Positions 35,682 through 45,720 of a stretch of DNA of 64,000 nt are shown one piece after another. Both the position numbers and the translations under genes were made by a program. The stretch spans positions 2,852,001 to 2,916,000 of the forward strand of contig NZ_CP114280.1 in NCBI RefSeq assembly GCF_029635795.1, written 5' to 3'. The stretch's first letter is position 1. Each line of letters begins with the position of its first letter. The notes beneath the pieces are model-generated. The model searched no databases. It was not told where the DNA came from and saw only the letters and a program-made list of their open reading frames with translations. This DNA comes from Dickeya lacustris. GTDB taxonomy: Bacteria; Pseudomonadota; Gammaproteobacteria; Enterobacterales; Enterobacteriaceae.

Positions 35682-36650
35682 TTACTGCATGGCATTCGAT
35701 AGTGTTATTTTCATTCTATCAGGCGCTGATTTTTTAGATTCCATGTTGATATTAATGGAGGTGTTAATTTTTTTCTGGCCGAGCAGAACACCTGCTATCG
35801 TCAATGCAGCACCAAGTAGTTGGGCATAACTGGGCATACTTCCTAAAACAGCCTGTATGACAATGGCGAATAAGGGAACAAAATTGAAAAATATTGCTGT
35901 TTTCCCTGGGCCCCTTGTTGAGATACCAATTATCCAAAACAGATACGCTAATACAGAGCCTGCAATTCCCATATATACGTCAGCCAGATGGCTACTGAGT
36001 GACGCCGAGCCAAGCGTTTTTATCGGTGACTCTTGTATAAACGCGATCGCACTCAGAATGAAGGTGCCGAAAATCATCGTCCAGGTTGTGGTCTCGATGG
36101 GGGTTGACTCCACAACCATTGCCCGAGTTCCTACCGTATAGATTGACCACCCTAAGCTACCAACAAAGATAATGATGTCACCAGGGGCGAAGGCGATGCT
36201 ACCACCCGCAAATATCTTTCCATGAGTAATAACAATCGACACACCGAGCAGGCTGATTGCCATACCGATGATTCTTATTCGTTGTGGCATCTGGCGGCGC
36301 ATGATGGCTTCAAGGATATTGGCAGAGATGGGTGTCGTCGCCATAATGAGTGCAGCGGTGACTGGGTGTGATGTTTGCAAACCCAGAAATAATGCGCCAT
36401 TAAAACCAGCAACACCAATGGCACCAAGAAAAATGAATGGAAATATATTTTTCTTAAGCGTACTAAAGGAAAGTTGCCCTCTTAATGTGGCAAATGCAAC
36501 GATCAAAAGAGAAGCAATAATGAATCGCTCTGATGATGCCGTCCATGACGATAAACTTTCCAGCGCAATTTTCGTTGCCTGAAAATTAGAGCCCCAGAAT
36601 AGTGTGGCAAGCAACGTTAATATAACCGCTGACTTCGATGAAATTTGCAT
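35682..36650 (-). CDS. EamA-family (DMT) transporter
   Basis: A 322-residue inner-membrane protein with two EamA repeats and about ten helices. The first repeat opens VILTLLATLFWGSNFQATKI (about residue 9), with AALIMATTPISANILEAIMR near its end; the second includes GSLGWSIYTVGTRAM and SVLAYLFWIIGISTRGPGKT. The substrate is unknown; relatives export amino acids or metabolites. A hydrophilic tail of about 30 residues follows the last helix. It is divergent from a LysR gene, which probably controls it. GC is lower than in the core genes. Confidence 0.87.
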   Translation of the reverse strand: MQISSKSAVILTLLATLFWGSNFQATKIALESLSSWTASSERFIIASLLIVAFATLRGQLSFSTLKKNIFPFIFLGAIGVAGFNGALFLGLQTSHPVTAALIMATTPISANILEAIMRRQMPQRIRIIGMAISLLGVSIVITHGKIFAGGSIAFAPGDIIIFVGSLGWSIYTVGTRAMVVESTPIETTTWTMIFGTFILSAIAFIQESPIKTLGSASLSSHLADVYMGIAGSVLAYLFWIIGISTRGPGKTAIFFNFVPLFAIVIQAVLGSMPSYAQLLGAALTIAGVLLGQKKINTSININMESKKSAPDRMKITLSNAMQ

Positions 36651-36848
36651 TATGCGTTACCTTTAATTTTTAATACCCAAGAGATACATCTAAGCGCATT
36701 AGCGAGATACCGGCTGTTGATGCGTTATTCAACGTAAAATGGCTAATGCTGAAAACAATCTCAGGCGCTAACCTGTTCTTTTGTTGCTCTGCCGGACATA
36801 ATGGCGGTAAAACATAACACAGCGTTTTTTTTAGGGAAGCCACCAAAA

Positions 36849-37802
36849 ATGGAAAGCAATTTTTCATTTATGAAAAATGATAAAAAAAACCAGAAAATTA
36901 TTTGGGATGATGTCCTTATTTTTTTAGCCGTCGCTCGCCATGGCACGCTGGGATATGCGGCAAAACATCTGGGATTAGGTATATCAACCTTGTCGCGCCG
37001 AATTGAACGTCTTGAGGCCGCTCTGGGTGTGAGTTTGTTCGCCCATCATCATTCTGGTTATAAATTGACGGCGGAAGGGGCGCATATTTTGCCGAGTGCA
37101 GAGGCGATGGAGACGGCGGCAATGACGCTGTTATCCCGTTGTAGAACGCCGGGAGAGGTTGTCGGGAGTGTCCGGCTTGCGACAACCGACATGTTGGCCA
37201 GTGAGCTTATTTTGCCTGCTTTGCCGGTGTTGCAACGAGAGCTCCCCCAACTGAGCCTTGAAATTATCACCGACAGTAAAATTGTGAATATTCACCAGTT
37301 TGATGCCGATCTGGCGTTACGTTTGGTGAAGCCTGAATCGGGGAATGTGGTGATTCGGCGGTTAGGGGAACTGGGTTTTAGCCTGTACAGCAGCCAGCAG
37401 TATAGCGATAACCTGACGGATCACTCGCCAGACGCTCTCTATGCGCATGGCCGGTTTGTTGGATGGGCTGAGGCGCTCTCGCATTTGCCAATGGCAAAGT
37501 GGACAGCAGAGAAGCTCAAGGGCAGAGCGCTGGTGTTAGAAACCACATCGCTGGCCACACAGGTTGCCGCTGTGAGCGCTGGCGCAGGGGTCGCGTTATT
37601 ACCGCATTTTATCGCGCACCGTCACGGGCTTGTTCGCTTAAGTGAGACGCTTAACGTTAAGTATCCGCTGTGGCTCGTCATTCATTCAGACCTGTCGCAT
37701 ACGCCAAGAGTGCGCAGAGTCGCCAATTTTCTTACCGAACTGGTGCATGATAACCAGTTACGGCTATCCGGCGAGTTATCCCGCCTGGATGACTATCCAT
37801 AG
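36849..37802 (+). CDS. LysR-family regulator divergent from the EamA gene
   Basis: A LysR-type regulator of 317 residues from the ATG at 36849, which has aggga 11 bases upstream; ATGs at 36801 and 36870 are alternatives. The winged helix is visible (ARHGTLGYAAKHLGLGISTL then SRRIERLEAALGVSLFAHHH). The effector domain begins SVRLATTDMLASELILPALP. Its closest group appears to be the AaeR/DsdC-like type with the strongly amphipathic linker, but I cannot fix a ligand. It likely controls the divergent EamA exporter. The stop TAG is the first part of a 36-base palindrome. Confidence 0.85.
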   Translation: MESNFSFMKNDKKNQKIIWDDVLIFLAVARHGTLGYAAKHLGLGISTLSRRIERLEAALGVSLFAHHHSGYKLTAEGAHILPSAEAMETAAMTLLSRCRTPGEVVGSVRLATTDMLASELILPALPVLQRELPQLSLEIITDSKIVNIHQFDADLALRLVKPESGNVVIRRLGELGFSLYSSQQYSDNLTDHSPDALYAHGRFVGWAEALSHLPMAKWTAEKLKGRALVLETTSLATQVAAVSAGAGVALLPHFIAHRHGLVRLSETLNVKYPLWLVIHSDLSHTPRVRRVANFLTELVHDNQLRLSGELSRLDDYP

Positions 37803-37835
37803 CTATGACTGGTATAGCTATACCAGTCATAGCTA
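37800..37835. repeat. Perfect 36-bp palindrome
   Basis: The sequence starts tagctatgactggta and its reverse complement continues through 37835 without mismatch. It overlaps the LysR stop codon and lies between convergent genes. There is no T-run. A 15-bp tandem duplication (gtgatattaaccata and gtgatatcaaccatt, 37847-37876) follows. Confidence 0.88.
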
Positions 37836-37966
37836 TCGCCGCCATCGTGATATTAACCATAGTGATATCAACCATTGTGACCCCGAGCGCGAGTGACCTC
37901 GAGCATCAACCCTTTGTGGGCATGACGCCGTCGCGCGGTATGGCATGTCTGCTCTTTTGCCTGCGA

Positions 37967-39658
37967 TTATGGTGATGTCATGTGCAGCGGCACCCTGATT
38001 TGTACCCGGGTGAATTGTGCAGGCTGGCTGGTGACGGTTATCCCGTAGTGATGGCCATAGCGCGCTTTAATACGCCTATCGACCAGGTTCATGCCCAGTC
38101 CATCGCTGCCATTACGTGGCGAATAGTTGCCCGCATTGTCCTCCACCGTCAGCTCCAGCATGGTTGCGTGTGTCCGCGCGCTAATACGCAAATGGCCATT
38201 TCCCAGCATTTGGGAAATGCCGTGCCTGATGGCGTTCTCTACCAGCGGTTGTAGCGAGAACGCGGGGAGTCTGGCGTGTCGCAGGGCGGGCGGAACCGCT
38301 ATCTCAACCGTTAACACATTAGAGAAGCGCGCTTTTTCAATGTCGAGATAGGCGTTCACGTGTTCGAGTTCATCGCTGAGTGGCACGTCATCGCTGTTAC
38401 GTTTGAGGTTTTTGCGAAAGAAGGTCGAGAGCGATAGTACCAGTTGGCGCGCTTGATCCGGGTTGCGGCGAATAATCGCTGACAGAGTATTGAGCGCGTT
38501 AAACAGAAAATGGGGATTCACCTGAGCATGCAACAGCTTGAGTTCCGACTGTACCAGTAGCTGCTTTTGTTGCTCAAAGCGCCCGGCAAAGATGTGCGCC
38601 GATAATAAATGGCCGATGCCTTCGCCCAGCGTGCGGTTGATACTCGAAAACAGCTTGTTCTTTGGCTCATATAACTTAATGGTGCCGACCACCCGCTGCT
38701 CTTCGCCGCGCAGGGGGATCACCAGCGTTGAGCCCAATTTGCACTGCTCGGAGAGCGTGCAGCAGTAGGGCGTGGCGTTGCCATCGGCATAGACAACCTG
38801 GTTTTGGTCAATGGCCTGATGGGTGTGTGGTGATGTTATCAGCGAACCGACCAGATGGTGATCGCTGCCGATGCCGATAAATGCCAGTAATTTTTCCCTG
38901 TCAGTAATGGCCACCGCGCCCACGCCAAGCTCCTCGTAGAGAATTCGCGCCACCCGCATACTGGTGTCAGGGGTGAATCCCTCTCGCAGGATGCCTTCTG
39001 CGCGGGCGGCTATCAGTAGCGCTCGGGCGGAAAACGCAGAGGTGTATTTTTCAAACATTGCGCGTCGGTCAAGCAAGATGCGCATAAACATCGCCGCGCC
39101 CAGACTGTTGGTAATCATCATCGGCAACGCAATGTTGCCGACCAGCGTCAGCGCGGCGTCAAAAGGCCGGGCAAGCAGCAGGATTATCAACATCTGCAAG
39201 GCTTCAGCGACGATACCGGCAGCGGCGATCACCAGCGGCTGAAATAGCAGGTCAAGACGGCGGCGGCGCGTCAGATAGTGGTGCAGTACGCCGCCGACTA
39301 ACCCCTCGACGATGGTGGACAGCATACAGGCGGTGGCGGTCATGCCGCCGAGTGAATAACGATGCCACCCGCCGGTTAATCCCACCAAAAATCCTACCGA
39401 CGGGCCACCCAGCACGCCGCCTAATAGCGCGCCTATCGCCCGGGTGTTGGCTATCGAATCATTGATGTGCAGGCCAAACCAGGTGCCAAGAATACAGAAC
39501 AGCGAAAACGTCAGGTAGCAGAGCAACTGGTGCGGCAAACGCACGGTCACTTGCGTCAACGGCGTGAATAATGGGGTTTTGCTCAACAAGTACGCGATGA
39601 CCAGATAAACGCAGGTTTGTTGCAGCAGTGACAAGGTCAAATCGAGTTGGCCGATCAT
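37967..39658 (-). CDS. btsS: Pyruvate-sensing type histidine kinase BtsS (LytS family)
   Basis: A 563-residue LytS-family kinase, collinear with E. coli BtsS (YehU), which senses external pyruvate. Five to six membrane helices with VRLPHQLLCYL and GGPSVGFLVGLTGGWHRYSL form the sensor (about residues 1-200). A GAF domain follows, with the Cys-containing ATPYCCTLSEQCKLGS. The kinase core has the phospho-acceptor in LLHAQVNPHFLFNALN, N-box LVENAIRHG and G-box GLGMNLVDRR. The ATG at 39658 follows a strong aaggagg. The usual partner gene btsR is not adjacent. Confidence 0.88.
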   Translation of the reverse strand: MIGQLDLTLSLLQQTCVYLVIAYLLSKTPLFTPLTQVTVRLPHQLLCYLTFSLFCILGTWFGLHINDSIANTRAIGALLGGVLGGPSVGFLVGLTGGWHRYSLGGMTATACMLSTIVEGLVGGVLHHYLTRRRRLDLLFQPLVIAAAGIVAEALQMLIILLLARPFDAALTLVGNIALPMMITNSLGAAMFMRILLDRRAMFEKYTSAFSARALLIAARAEGILREGFTPDTSMRVARILYEELGVGAVAITDREKLLAFIGIGSDHHLVGSLITSPHTHQAIDQNQVVYADGNATPYCCTLSEQCKLGSTLVIPLRGEEQRVVGTIKLYEPKNKLFSSINRTLGEGIGHLLSAHIFAGRFEQQKQLLVQSELKLLHAQVNPHFLFNALNTLSAIIRRNPDQARQLVLSLSTFFRKNLKRNSDDVPLSDELEHVNAYLDIEKARFSNVLTVEIAVPPALRHARLPAFSLQPLVENAIRHGISQMLGNGHLRISARTHATMLELTVEDNAGNYSPRNGSDGLGMNLVDRRIKARYGHHYGITVTSQPAQFTRVQIRVPLHMTSP

Positions 39659-39834
39659 AAATGTTACACCTCCTTGTGAGATCAATCGATTTTAGGAATT
39701 ACGCGTTTGCTCGCCCCGAGCAGGATCAATATTCGCTAACGCTATGATTAATTATTTTTTCTTATGGGTGTTGAATGCAAAAAATTATCCAATGTCTCAA
39801 ATATTTTCTCTTTTCTTGACTAAGCTGAATCTTA

Positions 39835-39908
39835 GGCTTACCTGAAGAATGCTTCGCAGGCTTAGGTATTACTGCTCGGTGTTCTTTATTCAGGTTAGCC
39901 CTCTTTTT
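39835..39908 (+). terminator. Terminator-like RNA fold upstream of glgB
   Basis: ggcttacctgaa (39835-39846) pairs with ttcaggttagcc (39889-39900) with one mismatch and is followed by ctc and seven T. About 42 bases lie inside the stem. It ends 133 bases before glgB and could be an attenuator or the end of an unknown small RNA. A TTGACT (39816) lies upstream but its -10 is poor. Confidence 0.5.
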
Positions 39909-40040
39909 TTATGGGGTCAGGTGGGTTCCTTTTATGTTATTGACGCAGGCCGTGTGTAGATCAACGAAAATGCCGAAAAAACGACCTGTTTCGTTAACAT
40001 CTTTACTTTATTCAGATGGTTAATTCAGAGGACGGATGCC

Positions 40041-42224
40041 ATGTCAGGATTTTCCGATCAGAACATCATTAATCTCCTTTTTTCCGGTCATTACGCCGAT
40101 CCTTTCGCCGTTTTAGGTATGCATAGCACCGATGCGGGGTTGGAGGTGCGCGCATTGCTCCCCGATGCCACCGAGGTGAATGTCCTGGATGCCCGCACCG
40201 GGCGCAAAGTGAGCGGGTTGCATCGCCTTGACCCGCGAGGGTTTTTCTCAGCGGTGATCCCCCGACGTAAAAACCCCTTTCATTACCAACTGGCTGTCAA
40301 CTGGCCGCAAAGTTATCAGGTTCTCGAAGACCCTTACCGTTTCGGTACGCTGCTACAGGAGTTGGACATCTGGCTGTTGGCCGAAGGGCGTCACTTGCGC
40401 CCCTACGAGGTACTGGGTGCTCACCCGAAAACGTTCGATGGGGTAGCCGGTACCAGTTTTGCTGTGTGGGCTCCGAATGCCCAGCGCGTCTCAGTGGTGG
40501 GCAATTTTAATTTCTGGGACGGTCGCCGCCACCCCATGCGTTTGCGGCGTGAAAACGGGGTGTGGGAACTGTTTGTGCCGGATGTCGGGCCCGGCCAGTT
40601 GTATAAGTATGAAATCATCGATTGTTACGGCAACGTGTTGCTGAAATCCGACCCGTATGCGTTTGAATCACAAATGCGCCCGGATAACGCCTCGTTAGTG
40701 CGCGCACTGCCAGAGTGCGTCCCGGTGGATGAAACGCGCCGCCGCGCCAATGACCTGCAAGCGCCGGTTTCTATTTACGAAGTGCATCTGGGGTCGTGGC
40801 GTCGTCACCCGGATAACCACCATTGGCTCAGTTATCGCGAGCTGGCGGAGCAATTGGTGCCTTATGTCAAAGAGATGGGCTTTACCCATGTCGAACTGAT
40901 GCCGGTGCAAGAGCACCCGTTTGACGGCAGTTGGGGCTATCAGCCGCTCGGGTTATACGCACCGACCCGGCGTTTTGGCACCCCTGAAGATTTTCGCTAT
41001 CTGATAGCGGCCTTCCATGAGGCGGGCATTAACGTGCTATTGGATTGGGTGCCCGGCCATTTTCCGTCCGACAGCTACGGGCTGGCGCGTTTTGATGGCA
41101 CCGCGCTCTATGAGTATGGCGACCCGAAAGAGGGCTTCCATCAGGACTGGAACACGCTGATTTATAACTTCGACCGCCATGAAGTGCGTAACTATCTGGC
41201 GGGCAATGCCTTGTATTGGTCAGAACGTTACGGCATCGACGGCCTGCGGGTGGATGCGGTGGCGTCAATGATTTATCGCGATTACAGCCGTCGCGATGGC
41301 GAATGGGTGCCGAATTACTACGGCGGCAAGGAGAATCTGGAGGCGATCTCTTTCCTGCGCTACACCAATCAGGTGCTAGGCCAGCATCATGCCGGGGCGA
41401 TTACCGTGGCGGAAGAGTCCACGGATTATGCCGGGGTTACGCTGCCGCCGGAGCACGGCGGGCTGGGCTTTCACTACAAGTGGAACATGGGCTGGATGCA
41501 TGACTCGCTGGCTTATATGCAGCTCGACCCGGTGCATCGGAAACACCATCACGACTTGCTGACCTTCGGCATGCTCTATGCCTACAGCGAAAATTTTGTC
41601 CTGCCGCTCTCGCATGACGAAGTGGTGCATGGCAAGCGCTCGCTGCTGGACAGAATGCCCGGCGATGTCTGGCAGAAGTTTGCCAATTTACGCGCCTATT
41701 ACGGCTTTATGTGGGCTTATCCCGGCAAAAAACTGCTGTTCATGGGCAGTGAATTCGCCCAAGGGCGCGAATGGAACCATGACGCCAGTCTGGACTGGTA
41801 TCTGCTCGATGAGCCGCAAGGCTGGCATGCCGGGGTGCAAGCGCTGGTGCGTGACCTTAACCACTGCTATCGCCAGCATCCGCCGCTCTATCAGTGCGAT
41901 TATCTGCACGAAGGGTTTGAATGGGTGGTGGTGGATGACCGGGAAAACTCGGTATTTGCCTTTATCCGCCGTGATGACAGCGGCAATGAGGTGCTGATTA
42001 TCAGCAACTTTACCCCGGTGCCGCGCGAGGGCTATCGGGTGGGCGTGAATCAGGCGGGCCAGTGGCGTGAAATTCTCAATACCGATTCCTGCCACTATCA
42101 CGGCAGCAATCTTGGCAATCAGGGCCTGGTCGCCAGTGACAACATTGGCAGCCACTCCCGACCGCATTCGCTGGTGTTAACCGTGCCGCCCCTGGCGACG
42201 CTTTATCTGGTCAGGGAGGGGTAA
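40041..42224 (+). CDS. glgB: 1,4-alpha-glucan branching enzyme
   Basis: GlgB makes the alpha-1,6 branches of glycogen. The 727 residues contain two N-terminal beta-sandwich (CBM48-type) modules, the second with [20 protein letters not shown], then a GH13 barrel. Catalytic motifs are [10 protein letters not shown] (nucleophile Asp), TVAEESTD (acid/base Glu) and [12 protein letters not shown]. The start has gaggac upstream. It shares one base with glgX (TAATG) and opens the glgBXCAP operon. Confidence 0.97.
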   Translation: MSGFSDQNIINLLFSGHYADPFAVLGMHSTDAGLEVRALLPDATEVNVLDARTGRKVSGLHRLDPRGFFSAVIPRRKNPFHYQLAVNWPQSYQVLEDPYRFGTLLQELDIWLLAEGRHLRPYEVLGAHPKTFDGVAGTSFAVWAPNAQRVSVVGNFNFWDGRRHPMRLRRENGVWELFVPDVGPGQLYKYEIIDCYGNVLLKSDPYAFESQMRPDNASLVRALPECVPVDETRRRANDLQAPVSIYEVHLGSWRRHPDNHHWLSYRELAEQLVPYVKEMGFTHVELMPVQEHPFDGSWGYQPLGLYAPTRRFGTPEDFRYLIAAFHEAGINVLLDWVPGHFPSDSYGLARFDGTALYEYGDPKEGFHQDWNTLIYNFDRHEVRNYLAGNALYWSERYGIDGLRVDAVASMIYRDYSRRDGEWVPNYYGGKENLEAISFLRYTNQVLGQHHAGAITVAEESTDYAGVTLPPEHGGLGFHYKWNMGWMHDSLAYMQLDPVHRKHHHDLLTFGMLYAYSENFVLPLSHDEVVHGKRSLLDRMPGDVWQKFANLRAYYGFMWAYPGKKLLFMGSEFAQGREWNHDASLDWYLLDEPQGWHAGVQALVRDLNHCYRQHPPLYQCDYLHEGFEWVVVDDRENSVFAFIRRDDSGNEVLIISNFTPVPREGYRVGVNQAGQWREILNTDSCHYHGSNLGNQGLVASDNIGSHSRPHSLVLTVPPLATLYLVREG

Positions 42225-44338
42225 TGGTGGAATTGCAGGCAGGGCGTCCGCGACCATTAGGCTCCAGTTACGACGGTAACGGTGTGAATTTTGCGTTGTT
42301 CTCATCGCACGCCACCGCCGTGGAGCTGTGCATTTTCGACGGCCTGTGTGAGCTGCGTTTGCCGCTGCCCGTTCGTAGCGGAGATATTTGGCACGGCTAC
42401 TTGCCGGATGCGCAGCCAGGCCTGTGCTATGGCTATCGGGTTTACGGTGAATTTAACCCGGCGCACGGGCTGCGTTTTAATCCTAATAAGTTGCTGCTTG
42501 ACCCTTGCGCCCGGCAGATGGATGGCTGGGTGGTGGATGATGAACGTCTGCACGGCGGTTATGACCAGCCCGATCCGCACGACAGCGCAGAAGTGATGCC
42601 GCGCAGCGTGGTGGTCGATGAGGCTTATGACTGGCAGGGCGACCGCCTGCCGCGCACGCCGTGGAGTGAAACGGTGCTGTATGAGGCGCATGTACGTGGC
42701 CTGACCAAGCGCCATCCTGCTATCCCACAGCCGCTGCGCGGCACCTATGCGGGTCTGGCGCATCCGGTCATGCTCGACTATCTGACCTCACTTGGTATTA
42801 CCGCCATCGAGCTGATGCCGGTGCAGCAACATGCCGATGAGCCGCGTTTGCAGGAGATGGGGCTGCGCAATTATTGGGGTTATAACACCTTATTGCCCTT
42901 TGCGGTGGACAGCTCGCTGGCGGCCAGTGATGACCCGCTCAACGAGTTCCGCGATATGGTGCGGGCGCTGCACGGTGCCGGTATCGAGGTGATTCTCGAT
43001 GTGGTGTTCAATCATAGCGCCGAGCTGGATATGGCCGGGCCCACGCTGACGCTGCGCGGCATCGATAACCGTAGTTACTACTGGCTGACCGATGACGGGC
43101 AGTATCACAACTGGACGGGGTGCGGCAACGTGCTGCGCGTGTCGCACCCGGCGGTGTTGCACTGGGTGATTGATTGCCTGGCTTTCTGGCACGACGTCTG
43201 CCATGTGGACGGTTTCCGCTTCGATTTGGCGACGGTGCTGGGGCGCACCCCGGCGTTTTCCGCCAGTGCGCCCTTTTTCACCGCGTTGCGTAATCACCGC
43301 ACGCTGCGTAACTGCAAACTGATTGCTGAACCCTGGGATATTGGCCCGGACGGGTATCAGCTTGGGCGCTTTCCGGCTCCGTTCGTCGAGTGGAATGACC
43401 GTTTTCGTGACGATATCCGCCGTTTCTGGCTGCATGGCGACGTGCCGCTTGGCGTGTTTGCCCGTCGTTTCGCCGCCTCCAGCGAAGTGTTTGAGCGCGA
43501 TGGCCGCCTGCCGTGGGCATCGGTCAACATGTTGACCTCACACGATGGCTTTACGCTGCGCGATCTGGTGTGTTTCAACCACAAGCACAACGAAGCCAAC
43601 GCCGAGCAAAACCGTGATGGCACGAACAGTAATTTCAGTTTTAACCATGGCACCGAAGGGCTGGAAGCTGACGACGAAACACAGGCGCGTCGCCTTGCCA
43701 GTCAGCAGGCGCTGCTGACCACGTTGCTGCTGTCTCAGGGTACGCCGATGCTGCTGGCGGGCGATGAGTTCGGCAACAGTCAGTCCGGTAATAACAACGC
43801 CTATTGTCAGGACAACGCGCTGGCCTGGCTGCACTGGGAACGTGCCGACAGCGCCCTGATTGCCTTCACCGCCGGGCTGCTCGCGCTACGCCGTGCTATC
43901 CCTGCGTTGCGCCGGGCGCACTGGTGGCGCGAGGGCGAAGACGATGTGGTTTGGCTTAACCAACAAGGCGACGCCTTGACGCCCGCGCAGTGGGAGCAGG
44001 GGGAGCGCCGTTTGCAGATCCAGCTCTCTGAGGATTGGTTACTGGTTATCAACGCCACGCCGCATCCTTGCACCTTTTCTTTACCTGCCGGTTCTTTACC
44101 TGCCGGGCGCTGGCAGGTGGCACCGCCTTTTAGCGTGGCCGGACAAGCACCGGACGGAGAAACCTGGCAGGCCCCGGCGCACGCCGTGTGCGTCTGGGTC
44201 AGGGCGTCCAGGCCACTGACCCCGGAACCGCAGGCTCACACGGTAGAACCACAGACACTGTTTTCAACATCCACGCTTTCTTCTAACGCACAAGAAAAGC
44301 CGTCAGAACAACAAAAAAAGCGACAAGCAAAACGATAA
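42224..44338 (+). CDS. glgX: Glycogen debranching enzyme
   Basis: GlgX removes the short limit-dextrin branches left by GlgP. It is a GH13 isoamylase-type enzyme of 704 residues, longer than E. coli GlgX (657). Motifs are [28 protein letters not shown] (nucleophile Asp), [10 protein letters not shown] (Glu) and [12 protein letters not shown]. The extra length is mostly a C-terminal tail of about 50 residues rich in Pro, Ser and Lys. The tail-proximal region has a perfect 15-bp duplication giving SLPAG twice. Confidence 0.95.
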   Translation: MVELQAGRPRPLGSSYDGNGVNFALFSSHATAVELCIFDGLCELRLPLPVRSGDIWHGYLPDAQPGLCYGYRVYGEFNPAHGLRFNPNKLLLDPCARQMDGWVVDDERLHGGYDQPDPHDSAEVMPRSVVVDEAYDWQGDRLPRTPWSETVLYEAHVRGLTKRHPAIPQPLRGTYAGLAHPVMLDYLTSLGITAIELMPVQQHADEPRLQEMGLRNYWGYNTLLPFAVDSSLAASDDPLNEFRDMVRALHGAGIEVILDVVFNHSAELDMAGPTLTLRGIDNRSYYWLTDDGQYHNWTGCGNVLRVSHPAVLHWVIDCLAFWHDVCHVDGFRFDLATVLGRTPAFSASAPFFTALRNHRTLRNCKLIAEPWDIGPDGYQLGRFPAPFVEWNDRFRDDIRRFWLHGDVPLGVFARRFAASSEVFERDGRLPWASVNMLTSHDGFTLRDLVCFNHKHNEANAEQNRDGTNSNFSFNHGTEGLEADDETQARRLASQQALLTTLLLSQGTPMLLAGDEFGNSQSGNNNAYCQDNALAWLHWERADSALIAFTAGLLALRRAIPALRRAHWWREGEDDVVWLNQQGDALTPAQWEQGERRLQIQLSEDWLLVINATPHPCTFSLPAGSLPAGRWQVAPPFSVAGQAPDGETWQAPAHAVCVWVRASRPLTPEPQAHTVEPQTLFSTSTLSSNAQEKPSEQQKKRQAKR
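44077..44106 (+). repeat. 15-bp in-frame duplication in glgX
   Basis: ttctttacctgccgg is repeated exactly (44077-44091, 44092-44106), encoding SLPAG twice near the C-terminal beta domain. Confidence 0.93.
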
Positions 44339-44351
44339 CAAGGAGCCCGAC

Positions 44352-45638
44352 ATGGTGAGTACCGACAAGCATGACCCTCTGATGCTGGCCAGACAATTAC
44401 CCCTGAAATCAGTCGCCCTGATTTTGGCCGGCGGGCGGGGAACACGACTGAAAGATTTAACCGCGCATCGCGCCAAGCCCGCCGTTCATTTTGGCGGTAA
44501 ATATCGGATTATCGATTTTGCCCTGTCTAACTGCCTGAATTCAGGTATCCGCCGTATTGGGGTGATAACCCAGTACCAGTCGCATACGCTGGTGCAGCAT
44601 ATTCAACGTGGCTGGTCATTCCTGAATACCGAAATGAATGAGTTTGTTGACCTGCTGCCCGCCCAGCAGCGTCATGATGAAAACGATCACTGGTATCGCG
44701 GTACGGCTGATGCCATCTGCCATAACCTCGACATTATTCGGCGCTATCGTGCCGAGTATGTGGTGATTCTGGCTGGCGATCATATCTACAAAATGGACTA
44801 TTCCCGCATGTTGCTGGATCACGTGGAAAAAGGCGCTGAGTGCTCGGTGGCCTGTATTCCGGTGCCTATCAGTGAAGCGAGCGCCTTTGGTGTGATGAGC
44901 GTGGATGAAGACCATCGCATCACCCGGTTTGATGAAAAACCGGCTAATCCGGCGCCGATGCCCGGCAACCCGGACATGGCATTAGCCAGCATGGGCATTT
45001 ATGTGTTCAACGCCGATTATCTCTATCGTCGCCTGGAAGAGGATGTGTGTACCTCTGACTCCAGCCATGATTTCGGCAAAGACCTGATCCCGAAAATCGT
45101 GGCCGAGGGGCTGGCCTGGGCGCATCCGTTCACGCTCTCCTGCGTCACCTCGACCGACGACGCGCCGCCGTACTGGCGTGATGTCGGTACGCTGGAAGCC
45201 TACTGGCGCGCCAATCTCGATTTGGCCTCCGTGACGCCGGAGCTGGATATGTATGACCATACCTGGCCTATCCGCTCGGCGATGGAAGCGTTGCCTCCGG
45301 CCAAGTTCGTGCAAGACCGCTCCGGCAGCCACGGTTTAACCATGAATTCACTGGTTTCCGGCGGCTGTATTGTGTCCGGTTCGGTGGTGACACACTCGGT
45401 GCTGTTCTCCCGGGTGCGCATCAACTCGTTTTGCAGCATTGACTCAAGCGTCCTGCTACCGGATGTCAAAGTGGGGCGATCATGCCGCCTGCACCGCTGC
45501 ATCGTTGACCGCGCCTGTGAAATTCCCGAAGGCATGGTGATTGGCGAGAATGCCGAAGAGGATAGCCGCCGTTTTTATCGTTCCGAGGAGGGTGTGGTGC
45601 TGGTGACGCGCGCCATGCTAGCCAAACTGAAAGCCTGA
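44352..45638 (+). CDS. glgC: Glucose-1-phosphate adenylyltransferase
   Basis: GlgC makes ADP-glucose, the committed step of glycogen synthesis, and is allosterically activated by fructose-1,6-bisphosphate. The 428 residues begin with the nucleotidyltransferase motif [20 protein letters not shown] (from about residue 24). Also present are [19 protein letters not shown] and FDEKPANP (substrate Lys). A left-handed helix domain fills the C-terminal third. The start has aaggag at 44339. Confidence 0.97.
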   Translation: MVSTDKHDPLMLARQLPLKSVALILAGGRGTRLKDLTAHRAKPAVHFGGKYRIIDFALSNCLNSGIRRIGVITQYQSHTLVQHIQRGWSFLNTEMNEFVDLLPAQQRHDENDHWYRGTADAICHNLDIIRRYRAEYVVILAGDHIYKMDYSRMLLDHVEKGAECSVACIPVPISEASAFGVMSVDEDHRITRFDEKPANPAPMPGNPDMALASMGIYVFNADYLYRRLEEDVCTSDSSHDFGKDLIPKIVAEGLAWAHPFTLSCVTSTDDAPPYWRDVGTLEAYWRANLDLASVTPELDMYDHTWPIRSAMEALPPAKFVQDRSGSHGLTMNSLVSGGCIVSGSVVTHSVLFSRVRINSFCSIDSSVLLPDVKVGRSCRLHRCIVDRACEIPEGMVIGENAEEDSRRFYRSEEGVVLVTRAMLAKLKA

Positions 45639-45720
45639 GCAGTGACTGACCCGGTGACGGTTGGCCGGGGTGAATGATGGCCATTCATCGCGTGGGGTGA
45701 GTGGCCTTACGGGAGAAAAG

